From assembly GCA_963727575.1 (NCBI GenBank), contig CAVSIA010000010.1, positions 1-64,000 on the forward strand: a DNA stretch of 64,000 nt. Reading direction: 5' to 3'. The translations under genes were made by a program, and so were the position numbers. Origin of the DNA: JAHQVI01 sp963727575 (lineage in GTDB: Bacteria; Pseudomonadota; Alphaproteobacteria; Rhizobiales; Rhodomicrobiaceae). Shown here piece after piece: positions 8,926 through 18,076 of the stretch; position 1 is the first letter of the stretch, and every line of letters starts with the position of its first letter. Under the pieces are notes generated by a model. The model saw only the letters and a list, made by a program, of their open reading frames with translations, did not search any database and was not told where the DNA came from.

Positions 8926-8933
8926 AATACGAT

Positions 8934-9180
8934 TACGCTTTGCAGACTTGTTGGTGCGATCTGTTTGGAAAATCCTTTTGCCGGCTCGCTTTATTCCGGA
9001 ATCCATTGCTCGAAATCATGGATGCGGCCCTTGTGCGAAGCAATATGCCGGCAAAGCAGCTTTCCCGAGAGGCCGGTATACGGCGCCCGCCCAGCCGGCG
9101 GAGGGTAAGCGCCCGAGTCGTCGCCGATATCGAGAATGGGTCGGGGCCGGGGCGCGAGTGATGCGCCCACGCCCTGCGGT
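8934..9180. other. Spacer without a recognisable gene
   Basis: About 250 bp between the IS1595 target duplication and the decarboxylase stop codon. Short open frames run through it on both strands, but none has a start with a ribosome-binding site or a recognisable protein. The part next to the IS is AT-richer than the rest. Confidence 0.5.
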
Positions 9181-10368
9181 TCATCGCCCGGCCGCGCCGC
9201 GCTGTGCAACCGGTTCGGCCACGCCATAAGCGGTCAGCATCGGCTCGTCCTCCAGCATGGCTTCATCGTAATAGCCGAAGCCGTTGAACCGCGTCGCCAT
9301 GACCCGGCCATAAGCGCCGATATTGCCGATCTCGATATAATCGCCCTCGGCCATGTCGGCCGGCAGCAGGAACGGCCCCTTCATATGGTCGACGTCGTCG
9401 CAGGTCGGGCCGTAAAGCGCGAAAGGCGCGAGCGGCCGGTGCGCCGGGGACGCGCCGATCTCCACGCGGCGGGCGGGATAGACGAAGTTCAGATGAGCAG
9501 CGTCGTAAAGCACGCCGAACGCGCCGTCATTGATGTAGAGCGTGTCGCCTTTCCGGCCTTCCACCCGCAGGATCACGGATTCGGCCTCGGCCACCAGCGC
9601 GCGGCCCGGCTCGGCCCACAATTCGCAATGCCAGCCGACGGCGATCTGGTCGAAGACTTCGCGGATCTCGTCCATATAATCGGACAGCGCCGGCGGCTCG
9701 AGCCCCGTATAGACGCTCGGGAATCCGCCGCCGACATCGATCACGTCGGCAACGACGCCGGCATGGACGATGTGCTGCGACATGGTTCTGAGAGCGTGGC
9801 CGTAGGCTTCGGGCGACATAGCCTGCGAGCCGACGTGAAAGGTCAGCCCAAGCCGCTCCCCCGCCTGCCGCGTCTTGCGCAGCAGGTCGGCCGCCTCGAA
9901 CCAGGAAACGCCGAATTTGTCCTCCAGCGGGATCTCGCTGAACGTGTTCGGGCACGCCATGCGCACCATCAGCGTCAGATCGCGGGCGTTGCCGGTCTCC
10001 GCCACGACCTTGTCCAGCTCGGCCTCGCAGTCGATCGCGAAGGTGCGCACGCCATGCTCGAAATAGGCGCAGCCGATCAAGTCGCGCGACTTGATCGGGT
10101 GCATCACATGCGCGCGGGCGCCTGGAAGCCTTGCGAGTTGCTCGATCTCGACCAGCGAGGCGACGTCGAATTCGCATATCCCGGCCGCATGCAGCGCGTC
10201 GAGCGTATGCGGCGCGTCATTGGCCTTGACTGCGTAAAGGCATTTGCCGGGAAAATTGTCGAGAAACCAGCGAGCGGCCCGTTCGGCCGCGTGGGGACGA
10301 AAGGCTAGAACCGGCTGCTCGGGCCGGTCGATGCGAACGAGATCTTCCGCGCAGCGGTATTTTTCCAT
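9181..10368 (-). CDS. Fold-III PLP-dependent ornithine/lysine decarboxylase family protein
   Basis: A 395-residue protein of the alanine-racemase-fold (group IV) decarboxylases. The PLP lysine is in LYAVKAND (about residue 47), followed by GICEFDVASLVEIEQ, the FGVSWFEA segment, the histidine of LTFHVGSQ, the glycine-rich phosphate-binding loop DVIDVGGGFPSVY, EPGRALVAEAE and the active-site cysteine in YGPTCDDVD (about residue 323). These fit eukaryotic-type ornithine decarboxylase making putrescine; lysine or diaminopimelate use cannot be excluded. ATG 10368 is chosen for the GGAGGG 8 nt upstream; an upstream in-frame extension of 48 codons has no family similarity. Polyamine synthesis is the probable role. 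Confidence 0.88.
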   Translation of the reverse strand: MEKYRCAEDLVRIDRPEQPVLAFRPHAAERAARWFLDNFPGKCLYAVKANDAPHTLDALHAAGICEFDVASLVEIEQLARLPGARAHVMHPIKSRDLIGCAYFEHGVRTFAIDCEAELDKVVAETGNARDLTLMVRMACPNTFSEIPLEDKFGVSWFEAADLLRKTRQAGERLGLTFHVGSQAMSPEAYGHALRTMSQHIVHAGVVADVIDVGGGFPSVYTGLEPPALSDYMDEIREVFDQIAVGWHCELWAEPGRALVAEAESVILRVEGRKGDTLYINDGAFGVLYDAAHLNFVYPARRVEIGASPAHRPLAPFALYGPTCDDVDHMKGPFLLPADMAEGDYIEIGNIGAYGRVMATRFNGFGYYDEAMLEDEPMLTAYGVAEPVAQRGAAGR

Positions 10369-10587
10369 TCCATGCGCCCTCCGCGATGGCTGTTGATCCG
10401 ATGCTGAGCCGGCAGAAGACCACGGCAGCGGGCGTCGCATATCGCCACCCGCGCCGAATGTAAAGCGATTTTGCGCACAACCCAGGCGCGCACGATCAGA
10501 TCCGCCGGCCAACAGCCCGCGAAGATGGGGAAAATCCGCCAGGATTTCAAGGCCGCTATGCAGGCCGCTGCGCCGATTGAGCCCGGT

Positions 10588-10827
10588 TCAGACTGCCTCA
10601 CCACCGTTTTTGATGACGAAGCGGTAGACATTCCCCTCGATCGTCGAGACGTCGAGCAGGTCATGACCATCCGAAGCGCAGAAAGCAGGAAAATCGTCAA
10701 GCGTTCCGGGATCGGTGGCGAGCACCTCAAGCGTCTGGCCGGGAAGCATCTCGCGCAGCGTCTTGCGCGCCTTGAGGACCGGAAGGGGACAACCCAGCCC
10801 CGTTGCGTCCAACATTCGTTCCGCCAT
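10588..10827 (-). CDS. TusA/SirA-family sulfur carrier protein
   Basis: A 79-residue cytosolic protein with the TusA signature LDATGLGCPLPVLKARKTL: Cys13 in a CPxP motif is the persulfide-carrying residue. Length and the terminal beta strand (YRFVIKNGG) match TusA/SirA/YeeD proteins. It relays sulfur, for instance to 2-thiouridine synthesis in tRNA or to cofactor assembly. It stands between the decarboxylase and the cytochrome pair, all on the minus strand, with spacers of 168-219 bp, so it is probably transcribed on its own. Confidence 0.88.
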   Translation of the reverse strand: MAERMLDATGLGCPLPVLKARKTLREMLPGQTLEVLATDPGTLDDFPAFCASDGHDLLDVSTIEGNVYRFVIKNGGEAV

Positions 10828-10995
10828 GGTGCAGACTCCTTTGATCGGACCCTAGCTGCAAAGCGGCGCCGTTTCGTCACTCCAAAGGATGACGTGCGCG
10901 TGTATTTGATCGCATTTTCGCGGTCCGCGCGCAAAGCCAATCGGCCCCGTCGCCTCTTTTGTAAGGGTTTTCCGCAGGATCGGGTTCCCGACGCG

Positions 10996-11919
10996 CTACT
11001 TCTTCTTCGGCGGCCGCTTGTTGGCGATGGGCGGAACGGACTTCAGATAGGCGGCGATCGCCTCGCGGTCATCCTTGGTCAGCGTGGCCATGTTCCGCTG
11101 CACCTCGGCCATCGCGCCGCCCATGACGTCGCCCGCCGGCGTGAAGCCGGTTTCGAGGGCGAAGGCGATATCTTTTTCGCTCCAGGAGCCGATCCCGGTC
11201 TCGTCGGGGGTGATGTTCGGGATGAAGCCCTTGCCCTCCGGATCAGGCCCGCCGGCGAGCGTCTTGGCGGCGATCGGCCCGCCGAGCTTGCCGCGCGGCG
11301 TATGGCATTCCCCGCAATGGCCCGGCCCTTTGACGAGATAGGCGCCGCGATTGACCTGGGCCGATTTCGACGGATCGGGCGTGAACGTCTTGCCGTCCAG
11401 ATAGAGCCACTTCCACGCGAGAAGGCCAGTGCGGATGTTGTAGGGGAAGGACAGATCATGATCGGGCACGGTCGATGAAACCGGCTCCAGCGTGCGCAGA
11501 AACGCCCACAGGTCGAGAATGTCGGTGCGCTTCATGTGCTCGTAGGAGCTGTAGGGAAAGGCCGGATAGAGATTTGCGCCCGACGGCGACTTGCCTTTCG
11601 TCAACGCCTTGACGAAGTCGTCGGCGCTCCACCCGCCGAGCCCGGTCTTGGCGTCCGGCGTGATGTTGGGCACGTAAAAGGTGCCGAAACCGGTCTTCAG
11701 GCAACGGCCGCCGACCGGCTTCAGATCGTCCTTGGTCTTGGGGTCGTCGCATTTGTCCGATGCGGGCGCGGCGTGACAGGATGCGCATCCCCCAGCGAAA
11801 TACAAGTACCGCCCGTTCGCGACGTTCGGCTCGTCGGTCTTGGCATCCGGCGTCTGGGCCGAAACGCCCCCGGCACAAAGCGCCAGAGCGGCGAAGACCG
11901 TCAGAATCGGGCGGTACAT
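10996..11919 (-). CDS. Periplasmic dihaem cytochrome c
   Basis: A 307-residue exported protein with a signal peptide (about 1-21, ending GVSA) and two haem-binding CxxCH motifs: CASCH at 45-49 and CGECH at 202-206. Each motif is followed by a sequence of the form FxPNITPD, typical of the dihaem cytochrome c family that serves PQQ- or FAD-dependent dehydrogenases and other periplasmic oxidoreductases. A pair of extra cysteines (57 and 73) may form a disulphide. It ends in a lysine/proline-rich tail. Eight bases separate it from the upstream cytochrome c' gene, so the two form an operon. The electron donor is unknown. Confidence 0.9.
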   Translation of the reverse strand: MYRPILTVFAALALCAGGVSAQTPDAKTDEPNVANGRYLYFAGGCASCHAAPASDKCDDPKTKDDLKPVGGRCLKTGFGTFYVPNITPDAKTGLGGWSADDFVKALTKGKSPSGANLYPAFPYSSYEHMKRTDILDLWAFLRTLEPVSSTVPDHDLSFPYNIRTGLLAWKWLYLDGKTFTPDPSKSAQVNRGAYLVKGPGHCGECHTPRGKLGGPIAAKTLAGGPDPEGKGFIPNITPDETGIGSWSEKDIAFALETGFTPAGDVMGGAMAEVQRNMATLTKDDREAIAAYLKSVPPIANKRPPKKK

Positions 11920-11927
11920 CTAAATTC

Positions 11928-12365
11928 CTATTGCTTGATGCGGTATTTCTCGTGGCAGCCGTTGCAGGCTTGCCCAAGCTTGACGAAGGCGCCTTTGAAA
12001 GTGTCCACGCCTGCGGGGGCGGCCTCGGCCGCAGCGGCGCTGGCTTCTTTTACCTCTTGAGCGTGCGATTTGAAATCCGCCATGTCCTGCCAGATTTCCG
12101 GCTTGGCATAGGAATCCTTGCTGGTGGAGCCTTCGGGGAAAAGCGTGACGAACTTGTCCATCACATTGCTGATCGACGTCATCGCCTCGGCAGCGGCGGC
12201 GGCATCGTAGGGCTTCTCGCCCTTGATCATTTGCGTGGCAAGCTTGGTGTCGGCGCCGTTCTTCTTCATGATCGCCTGACGCTCCTTGATCGGATTATCC
12301 TGAGCCCAGGCCAGGCCGCCGGCTGCGAAGCAGATTGCAACGAGGATGATGATCGCACGCTTCAT
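11928..12365 (-). CDS. Cytochrome c' (class II c-type cytochrome)
   Basis: A 145-residue periplasmic protein: signal peptide (MKRAIIILVAICFAAGGLAWA), a four-helix body containing RQAIMKKNGADTKLATQMIKG, WQDMADFK and LGQACNGCHEKYRIKQ. The single CxxCH haem motif close to the C-terminus and the helical layout define the cytochrome c' family (PF01322), which binds NO or CO or transfers electrons. ATG 12365 is chosen because GGAAGG precedes it. The gene is directly upstream of, and almost contiguous with, the dihaem cytochrome gene. Confidence 0.9.
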   Translation of the reverse strand: MKRAIIILVAICFAAGGLAWAQDNPIKERQAIMKKNGADTKLATQMIKGEKPYDAAAAAEAMTSISNVMDKFVTLFPEGSTSKDSYAKPEIWQDMADFKSHAQEVKEASAAAAEAAPAGVDTFKGAFVKLGQACNGCHEKYRIKQ

Positions 12366-12539
12366 AAGCAAATTTCCTTCCTAACTATTTCCATAAACTA
12401 CGATTTCCGGCCCAGCCCTAAGCCGAACTTGATCGCGGACAGCCTAATGGCAAATGTGCAGATTTCGCTTCAACTTGGTGTGAACGGCTCACGTCTGCCG
12501 CGCGTTCCGTATCTTTTTTGTAACCGTTTTTGGCAAGCC

Positions 12540-13463
12540 TCACTGAAGCCCGGCATAGCGCACCGCATAGACCCAGCCGGTCACCCCCAGCGCGCTCAGT
12601 ACCGTTGACAGAAACACCATCATCGAAGCAAGCCCGGGATGCGTCTTATACTCGGCTGCGAAGATGGCCAGAAGCACGCCGACCGGCACCGCGGCGCTGA
12701 CCACGAAAAATGCGATCAGGTCTTGTGGAAAACCGAACAGCACCGCGAACCCCCACGCGGTTGCCGGGGCGACGACCATGCGCAGCACGATGCCGAGAGC
12801 CAGCGGACGGCGTTCGATTTTTCCCTCGATGGCGGCGAGCTGAATGCCGAGCAGCAGCAGCGCCATCGGCGAGAAGGCTTCGCTGATCAGCCTGAGCGGC
12901 ACCTCGAAGACCGTCGGCAGGGCGATGCCGGAGCCTTTCAACACATAGCCGATCACCGCCGCCGGCAGGATCGGCGTGCCGAACAGCGCGTTCATGATTC
13001 CTCGCCGGCCATCACCTTCGGATCGGAATGCCAGCACCAACACAGGGACGATCAGGATCGAATGGAGGCTGAGAACGACGGTCTGATAGAAGCGGTAGTC
13101 TTCGGCAAAGGTGAGCTGAATCAGCGGGATGCCGTAATTGCCGGAATTGGAGAAGAACGCGGCGATCGCCATCAGCGCGCACAAATTGCGATCCATTCCG
13201 GCGAGCGCCGCAATCCCCCAGCCGAGCGCGAACAGGAAGGCGAAGTGAAACAGCGAGAACCACAGTACCGGCCAGGCGGCGTCGAGCGGCAACTTGGTGG
13301 CGTAGGGGAAATAGATCAGCGCGCCGGGCAGCAGGACGTAGACCTGCATCCGCGTCAGCGTGCCCAGGTCGAAGCTCATCCGGCGCTGCACGCCATAGCC
13401 GAGCGCGACAAGGCCCAGGATCGGCAGGGTGATGCCGGTCAGAATCTCCGCGAATAGCTGCAA
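12540..13463 (-). CDS. AEC (auxin efflux carrier) family transporter
   Basis: A 307-residue inner-membrane protein with about ten hydrophobic segments in the 5+5 arrangement of AEC permeases (PF03547). Family features include the N-terminal ITLPILGLVALGYGVQRR, the middle FFSNSGNYGIPLIQLTF (a glycine/asparagine-rich loop at about 104-120) and the second-half SPMALLLLGIQLA. Bacterial members export small carboxylates such as malate. The substrate here is unknown. It is monocistronic: 174 bp from the cytochrome c' start, with an extragenic repeat behind its own start. Confidence 0.88.
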   Translation of the reverse strand: MQLFAEILTGITLPILGLVALGYGVQRRMSFDLGTLTRMQVYVLLPGALIYFPYATKLPLDAAWPVLWFSLFHFAFLFALGWGIAALAGMDRNLCALMAIAAFFSNSGNYGIPLIQLTFAEDYRFYQTVVLSLHSILIVPVLVLAFRSEGDGRRGIMNALFGTPILPAAVIGYVLKGSGIALPTVFEVPLRLISEAFSPMALLLLGIQLAAIEGKIERRPLALGIVLRMVVAPATAWGFAVLFGFPQDLIAFFVVSAAVPVGVLLAIFAAEYKTHPGLASMMVFLSTVLSALGVTGWVYAVRYAGLQ

Positions 13464-13499
13464 GGGGACGCTCCGGAGGGTTGCCGCCCCTCACTTAGC

Positions 13500-13540
13500 G
13501 CATCTGGCCGAAAAGTGCGAAGCGGTTTTCGCAGGCTGTC
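13500..13540. repeat. Single copy of extragenic palindromic-type repeat
   Basis: Contains the core CCGAAAAGTGCGAAGCGG followed by TTTTCG, the same 24-bp core seen on the opposite strand in the tandem repeats at 34.45-34.66 kb. It sits in the spacer between the AEC gene and kdpC. One arm of the usual palindrome is degenerate here. From memory, related repeats are scattered in many Rhizobiales genomes. Confidence 0.7.
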
Positions 13541-13617
13541 CGCCGCGCCAGGGACTGTTCCGGACGTCGGCCAGCCGAATGAGCGGCTTGCGCCACGGGA
13601 AAGGCGCCGCGCCCGCG

Positions 13618-14199
13618 CTATTTCACCGCGCCGTTGCGCTTGGGAAGCGCATCCAGCGCGAGATTGAGTTTCAGCACGTTGACGCGCGGCTCGCCGAAGA
13701 TCTTGAAGGTGCGGTCCTCGACATTGGCGGCGATCAGCGTCCACAGATCGCCTTCGGCCATGTTGCGCAAGCCGGCGATACGCTGCGCCTGCGTATAGGC
13801 TGCGGCGGGCGAGATATGCGGGTCGAGCCCGCTGCCCGAGGCGGTGACGAGATCGATCGGGATCTGGCGTTCGCCGAGGCCGGCGCGGGTCGCCTCGGTG
13901 CGCTCCTTGATCTTGTCGATGAGGCGCTTGTTCGACGCCGCGATGTTGGTGCCGCCGGAGGTCTCGGCGTCATAGGCGACGGCGGAGGGGCGCGGGTGGA
14001 AATATTCCGGGCGCGTGAAATTCTGCGCGATCAGCTCCGAGCCGATCGGCTCGCCCTCGGCATTGTAGATAAGGCTGCCGTCGGCGGCGCTCGGGAAAGC
14101 GATCTGCGCGATCCCGGTCACGCTGAGCGGATAGGCAATGCCGGTGATCAGCGTCAGGATGACGACGAGGAGAAATGCGATGCGGAATTCCTTGATCAT
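13618..14199 (-). CDS. kdpC: Potassium-transporting ATPase KdpC subunit
   Basis: A 193-residue subunit with one N-terminal membrane helix (about 6-28, FLLVVILTLITGIAYPLSVTG) and a periplasmic domain. Signatures: YPLSVTGIAQIAFP, GSELIAQNFTRPEYFHPRPSA (substrate-side FxxPxYFxxRPSA motif) and SGLDPHISPAAAYTQAQRIA. KdpC sits with KdpA and is needed for high-affinity K+ uptake, possibly by supporting ATP binding. Nine bases separate it from kdpB, in the usual F-A-B-C order. No kdpD/kdpE follows in the window. Confidence 0.97.
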   Translation of the reverse strand: MIKEFRIAFLLVVILTLITGIAYPLSVTGIAQIAFPSAADGSLIYNAEGEPIGSELIAQNFTRPEYFHPRPSAVAYDAETSGGTNIAASNKRLIDKIKERTEATRAGLGERQIPIDLVTASGSGLDPHISPAAAYTQAQRIAGLRNMAEGDLWTLIAANVEDRTFKIFGEPRVNVLKLNLALDALPKRNGAVK

Positions 14200-14208
14200 T
14201 GGCCTTTC

Positions 14209-16245
14209 CTAAACCAATCCCAGCCCGACGACGATGAGATCGATCACCTTGATCGACACAAACGGCACGATGATCCCGCCCAGGCCGTAAATCGTCAGAT
14301 TGCGGCTGAGCAGCGCTTCGGCGCTGGCCGGCTCGTAGTCGACGCCCTTCAGCGCCAGGGGGATCAGCGCCACGATGATCAGCGCATTGAAGATCACCGA
14401 CGACAGGATGGCGCTCTGGGCGCTGTGCAGGTCCATGACGTTGAGCGCCGCCAGGCCCGGATAGACGATGGCGAACAGCGGCGGCAGGATGGTCATGAAC
14501 TTGGCGACGTCGTTGGCGATCGAGAAGGTGGTCAGCGAGCCCCGGCTCATCAAGAGCTGCTTGCCGACGCGCACCACTTCGATGAGCTTGGTCGGATCGC
14601 TGTCCAGGTCGACCAGATTGGCCGCCTCCTTGGCCGCCTGGGTGCCGTCATTCATGGCCACGCCGACATCGGCCTGGGCAAGCGCCGGCGCGTCGTTCGA
14701 GCCGTCGCCGCACATCGCCACGACACGCCCCTCGGCCTGATATTTCCGGATCAGCTCCAGCTTCCGCTCGGGCGTGGTTTCGGCGAGAAAATCGTCGACG
14801 CCGGCTTCCGCCGCAATCGCCGCCGCCGTCAGCGGATTGTCGCCGGTGACCATCACCGTGCGCACGCCCATCTTGCGCAATTGCTGGAAGCGGTCGCGGA
14901 TATGCGGCTTGATGACGTCCTTCAGATGGATCACGCCGAGCACGCGATGATCCTTGGCGACGACCAGGGGCGTGCCGCCGCACCGCGCGATGTCCTGCAC
15001 GATGCGGGTGAGCTGGTAGTTCTCGCCCATCCGGGCATAGGAGCGGATCGCGTCCTCCGACCCTTTGCGGACCTCGCCATGCGGATTGAAATCGGCGCCG
15101 CTGATGCGCGTCTCGGCGCTGAACGGAATGAAGCGGATGATCTTGGGGTCCTCGACCATCTGGCCGAATTTCCGCCGCACCAGCGCGATGATCGACTTGC
15201 CCTCGGGCGTCTCGTCGCTGAGCGAGGCGAGATAGGCGGCTTCGGCAAGCTCGCGAAGCTGCACGCCGGGCAGCGGCTTCAGATCGTCGGCCATGCGGTT
15301 GCCGAACGTGATGGTGCCGGTCTTGTCAAGCAGCAGCGTGTCGACGTCACCGCAGGCCTCCACCGCGCGGCCCGATTTGGCGATGACGTTGGCTTTGACC
15401 AGCCGGTCCATCCCGGCGATGCCGATCGCCGACAGGAGCGCGCCGATGGTCGTCGGGATCAGCGTGACGAGCAGCGCCAGCAGGAAGGTGATCGGCACCA
15501 CCGCGCCGGCATAGATCGAGAACGGAGCGAGCGCGGCGACGACGATCAGAAACACAATTGTCTGACCGACCAGCATGATCGTCAGCGCGATCTCGCTCGG
15601 CGTTTTCTGCCGTTTTGCGCCTTCGACCATGGCGATCATGCGGTCGAGGAAGCTGCCGCCCGGGCGCACCGTGACCCGGACCTTCAGCCAGTCCGAGACC
15701 ACCTTGGTGCCGCCCGTGACACCGGACCGGTCGCCGCCGGACTCGCGGATCACGGACGCGGATTCCCCGGTAATGGCCAACTCGTCGACCGAAGCGATGC
15801 CTTCGATGACCTCGCCATCGGCGGGAATGATGTCGCCCGCCTCGACCAGAACCACGTCGCCGGTCACCAGGTCGCGGCTGCGGATCGTGGTGAAATTGAT
15901 GCTGTGCTCCGCGACGAGGCGCTTGGCCGCCGTCTCCTGCTGCGTGGCGCGCAGGCTCTCGGCGCGCGCCTTGCCCCGCTGCTCCGCCACCGCTTCGGCG
16001 AAATTGCCGAACAGCACCGTGATCCACAGCCAGGCGGTGATCTGCGCCTGGATGGCGGCGTGTTCGCGGCCTTCGAGCAGTTCGACCACGAGAAACAGCG
16101 TCGCCATCACCGAGATGATCTCGACGACGAAGATGATCGGGTTGTGGATCAGCGAGACAGGGTTGAGTTTCCTGAAGGCGGGCCAGAACGATTGCCGCAG
16201 GATCGCTGCGTCCAGGAACCTCAGATCGCCTCTTTGTCTGGTCAT
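14209..16245 (-). CDS. kdpB: Potassium-transporting P-type ATPase KdpB subunit
   Basis: A 678-residue P-type ATPase that hydrolyses ATP to drive K+ uptake through KdpA. The phosphorylated Asp307 lies in LLLDKTGTITFGNR, the actuator domain has ITGESASVIRESGGD, and the hinge shows MVTGDNPLTAAAIA and MCGDGSNDAPALAQADVGVAMNDGTQAAKEAAN. Seven membrane helices are visible. Compared with many KdpB proteins the early actuator motif is normal; nothing is missing and no frameshift is present, in contrast to several neighbouring genes. Overlaps nothing; 19 bp from kdpA. Confidence 0.98.
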   Translation of the reverse strand: MTRQRGDLRFLDAAILRQSFWPAFRKLNPVSLIHNPIIFVVEIISVMATLFLVVELLEGREHAAIQAQITAWLWITVLFGNFAEAVAEQRGKARAESLRATQQETAAKRLVAEHSINFTTIRSRDLVTGDVVLVEAGDIIPADGEVIEGIASVDELAITGESASVIRESGGDRSGVTGGTKVVSDWLKVRVTVRPGGSFLDRMIAMVEGAKRQKTPSEIALTIMLVGQTIVFLIVVAALAPFSIYAGAVVPITFLLALLVTLIPTTIGALLSAIGIAGMDRLVKANVIAKSGRAVEACGDVDTLLLDKTGTITFGNRMADDLKPLPGVQLRELAEAAYLASLSDETPEGKSIIALVRRKFGQMVEDPKIIRFIPFSAETRISGADFNPHGEVRKGSEDAIRSYARMGENYQLTRIVQDIARCGGTPLVVAKDHRVLGVIHLKDVIKPHIRDRFQQLRKMGVRTVMVTGDNPLTAAAIAAEAGVDDFLAETTPERKLELIRKYQAEGRVVAMCGDGSNDAPALAQADVGVAMNDGTQAAKEAANLVDLDSDPTKLIEVVRVGKQLLMSRGSLTTFSIANDVAKFMTILPPLFAIVYPGLAALNVMDLHSAQSAILSSVIFNALIIVALIPLALKGVDYEPASAEALLSRNLTIYGLGGIIVPFVSIKVIDLIVVGLGLV

Positions 16246-16264
16246 GGACGGTGTCCTCGCGCGA

Positions 16265-17971
16265 TCAGAAATGTTTGCCCGTGAGCATTTCGAAATGCTC
16301 CGCGAGCGGGCCCAATGCGAGCGCGGGAAAGAAGGTCATGGCGCCGAAGATGAAGATCACCGAGATCATTAGCACGACGAAAAGCGGCGTATGGGTCGGC
16401 ACCGCGCCGACGGTGACCGCCGCCGTCCGCTTGGCGCCCAGCGATCCGCCGATGGCCAGCCCGCCGATGATGAAGGCGTAGCGGCCGGACAGCATCGCGA
16501 TCCCTTGCGCGGTCAGATGGAAGGTCGTGGCGCCGTTGAAGCCGGCAAAGGCCGAGCCGTTCGCCGCCGTCGCCGAGGCATAGGCGTAGAGCAGCTCGGT
16601 CAGTCCGTGCGGACCGGGATCGTGCATCGAGGACGCCGCGCTCGGTATCATGATGGCAATCGCCGGCAGCAGCAGCATGCCGAGCGGCACCACCAGCAAG
16701 GTGATCATGGCGAGCTTGATCTCGCGCACCTCGATCTTCTTGCCCAGATAGATCGGCGAGCGGCCAACCATGAGCCCGGCGAGAAACACCGCCAGAACGA
16801 TGTAGAAGATGTAATTGTAAAAGCCCGATCCGGCGCCGCCGAAAATCACCTCGCTGAGCTCGACGTTCAGGAGAGGAATGAGGCCGCCGATCGGGGTGAA
16901 GCTGTCGAGCATGGAGTTGACGGCGCCCGCCGCCGTACTGCTGGCCCCGACCGCCCAGAGCGCCGAGCCCGCCGTGCCGAAGCGGACTTCCTTGCCCTCC
17001 ATGTTGCCCGCGGTCTGGTCGATCGGCAGCGCCGACAGCAACGGATTGCCGGCGCCTTCCGCGAAGTAGACGACGATGAGGCCGCCTGCGAACAACAGCG
17101 CCATCACCGCGAACAGCGCCCAGCCCTGGCGCGTATCGCCGGCCATCTTGCCGAATGTGTAGGTCAGCCCGGCGGGGACCAGCAGCATCAGCACGGCCTG
17201 GATGAAGTTCGAAAGCGGCGTCGGGTTTTCGTAAGGATGGGCGCCGCTGGCGTTGAAGAAACCGCCGCCATTGGTGCCGAACATCTTGATCGCCACCTGG
17301 GAGGCAACCGGCCCTTGCGCGATCACCTGCTCGCCGCCCTCCACCGTGTTCACGGTGACGTAGTCGCCTAGATTTTGCGGCACGCCCTCGAAGGCCAGGA
17401 ACAGGGCGGCAATGAGCGAAATCGGCAGCAGGATGTAGAGATTGGAGCGCAGGAAATCCTTATGAAAATTGCCCAGTGTCCGGGTCTGGCTGGTGGTGAA
17501 GCCGCGCATCACCGCGATGGCGACGCCCATCGCCGTGGCGGTGCTGATGAAATTGTAAACCGTGCAACCCGCCATCTGGCTGAAGAAGGACAGCGTGCTC
17601 TCGCCGGCATAGGCCTGCCAGTTGGTGCTGGTGATGAAGCTGATGGCGATGTTGAAGGCGAGCGCCGGCTCGACGGGGCCGAAACTGCGCGGGTTCAGCG
17701 GGAGGATGTGCTGCAGCCGCAGGATTGCGTAGAAGCCCAGCGCGCCCATCAGGTTGAGGACGATCACCGAGGCGGCATAGCGCGTCCAATGCTGCTCGGC
17801 CTCGGCATCGATCCCGGCGATCCGGTAGATCAGGTGCTCCAGCGGGGCGATCACCGGCGAGAGAATGGTGCGCTCGCCCGCATAGACCCGCGCCATATAA
17901 CGGCCGAGGACGGGCGTCAGAAGAAGAACAACTACGCCGAAAAGCAGGAGCTGGGCCGTGTCGTCAGTCAT
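16265..17971 (-). CDS. kdpA: Potassium-transporting ATPase KdpA subunit
   Basis: A 568-residue integral membrane protein that forms the K+ pathway of the Kdp complex. Four selectivity-filter-like repeats expected for the SKT superfamily are visible around FITSTNWQAYAGE, GTNGGGFFNASGAHPYENPTP, FTPIGGLIPLLN and ASATAANGSAFAGF. Length is typical. The start codon lies six bases after the kdpF stop, so the two are translationally linked. Intact. Confidence 0.97.
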   Translation of the reverse strand: MTDDTAQLLLFGVVVLLLTPVLGRYMARVYAGERTILSPVIAPLEHLIYRIAGIDAEAEQHWTRYAASVIVLNLMGALGFYAILRLQHILPLNPRSFGPVEPALAFNIAISFITSTNWQAYAGESTLSFFSQMAGCTVYNFISTATAMGVAIAVMRGFTTSQTRTLGNFHKDFLRSNLYILLPISLIAALFLAFEGVPQNLGDYVTVNTVEGGEQVIAQGPVASQVAIKMFGTNGGGFFNASGAHPYENPTPLSNFIQAVLMLLVPAGLTYTFGKMAGDTRQGWALFAVMALLFAGGLIVVYFAEGAGNPLLSALPIDQTAGNMEGKEVRFGTAGSALWAVGASSTAAGAVNSMLDSFTPIGGLIPLLNVELSEVIFGGAGSGFYNYIFYIVLAVFLAGLMVGRSPIYLGKKIEVREIKLAMITLLVVPLGMLLLPAIAIMIPSAASSMHDPGPHGLTELLYAYASATAANGSAFAGFNGATTFHLTAQGIAMLSGRYAFIIGGLAIGGSLGAKRTAAVTVGAVPTHTPLFVVLMISVIFIFGAMTFFPALALGPLAEHFEMLTGKHF

Positions 17972-17977
17972 GCCGCG

Positions 17978-18067
17978 TCAGAATTTCTGTGCGTTGACGA
18001 GAACGTAAAGCAGGTAGCCGAGCAGAACCGCGAGGATCGCCCCGCCGATAATGTATTCCAAGCTCAT
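17978..18067 (-). CDS. kdpF: KdpF small membrane subunit
   Basis: A 29-residue single-helix protein, MSLEYIIGGAILAVLLGYLL then YVLVNAQKF, with the typical KdpF pattern (acidic residue before a GG-containing helix and a basic C-terminal end). AAGGAAG precedes the ATG. It stabilises the KdpABC complex. It is immediately upstream of kdpA and was found by reading the operon leader by eye because it is too short for ordinary gene calling. Confidence 0.9.
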   Translation of the reverse strand: MSLEYIIGGAILAVLLGYLLYVLVNAQKF

Positions 18068-18076
18068 CCAACTTCC

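Noticed and set aside
13429..16284. A 951-codon plus-strand frame opposite kdpC and kdpB
   Set aside because: Shadow of the kdp genes: GC-rich DNA leaves antisense frames open. Composition is His/Asp/Arg-rich with no domain.
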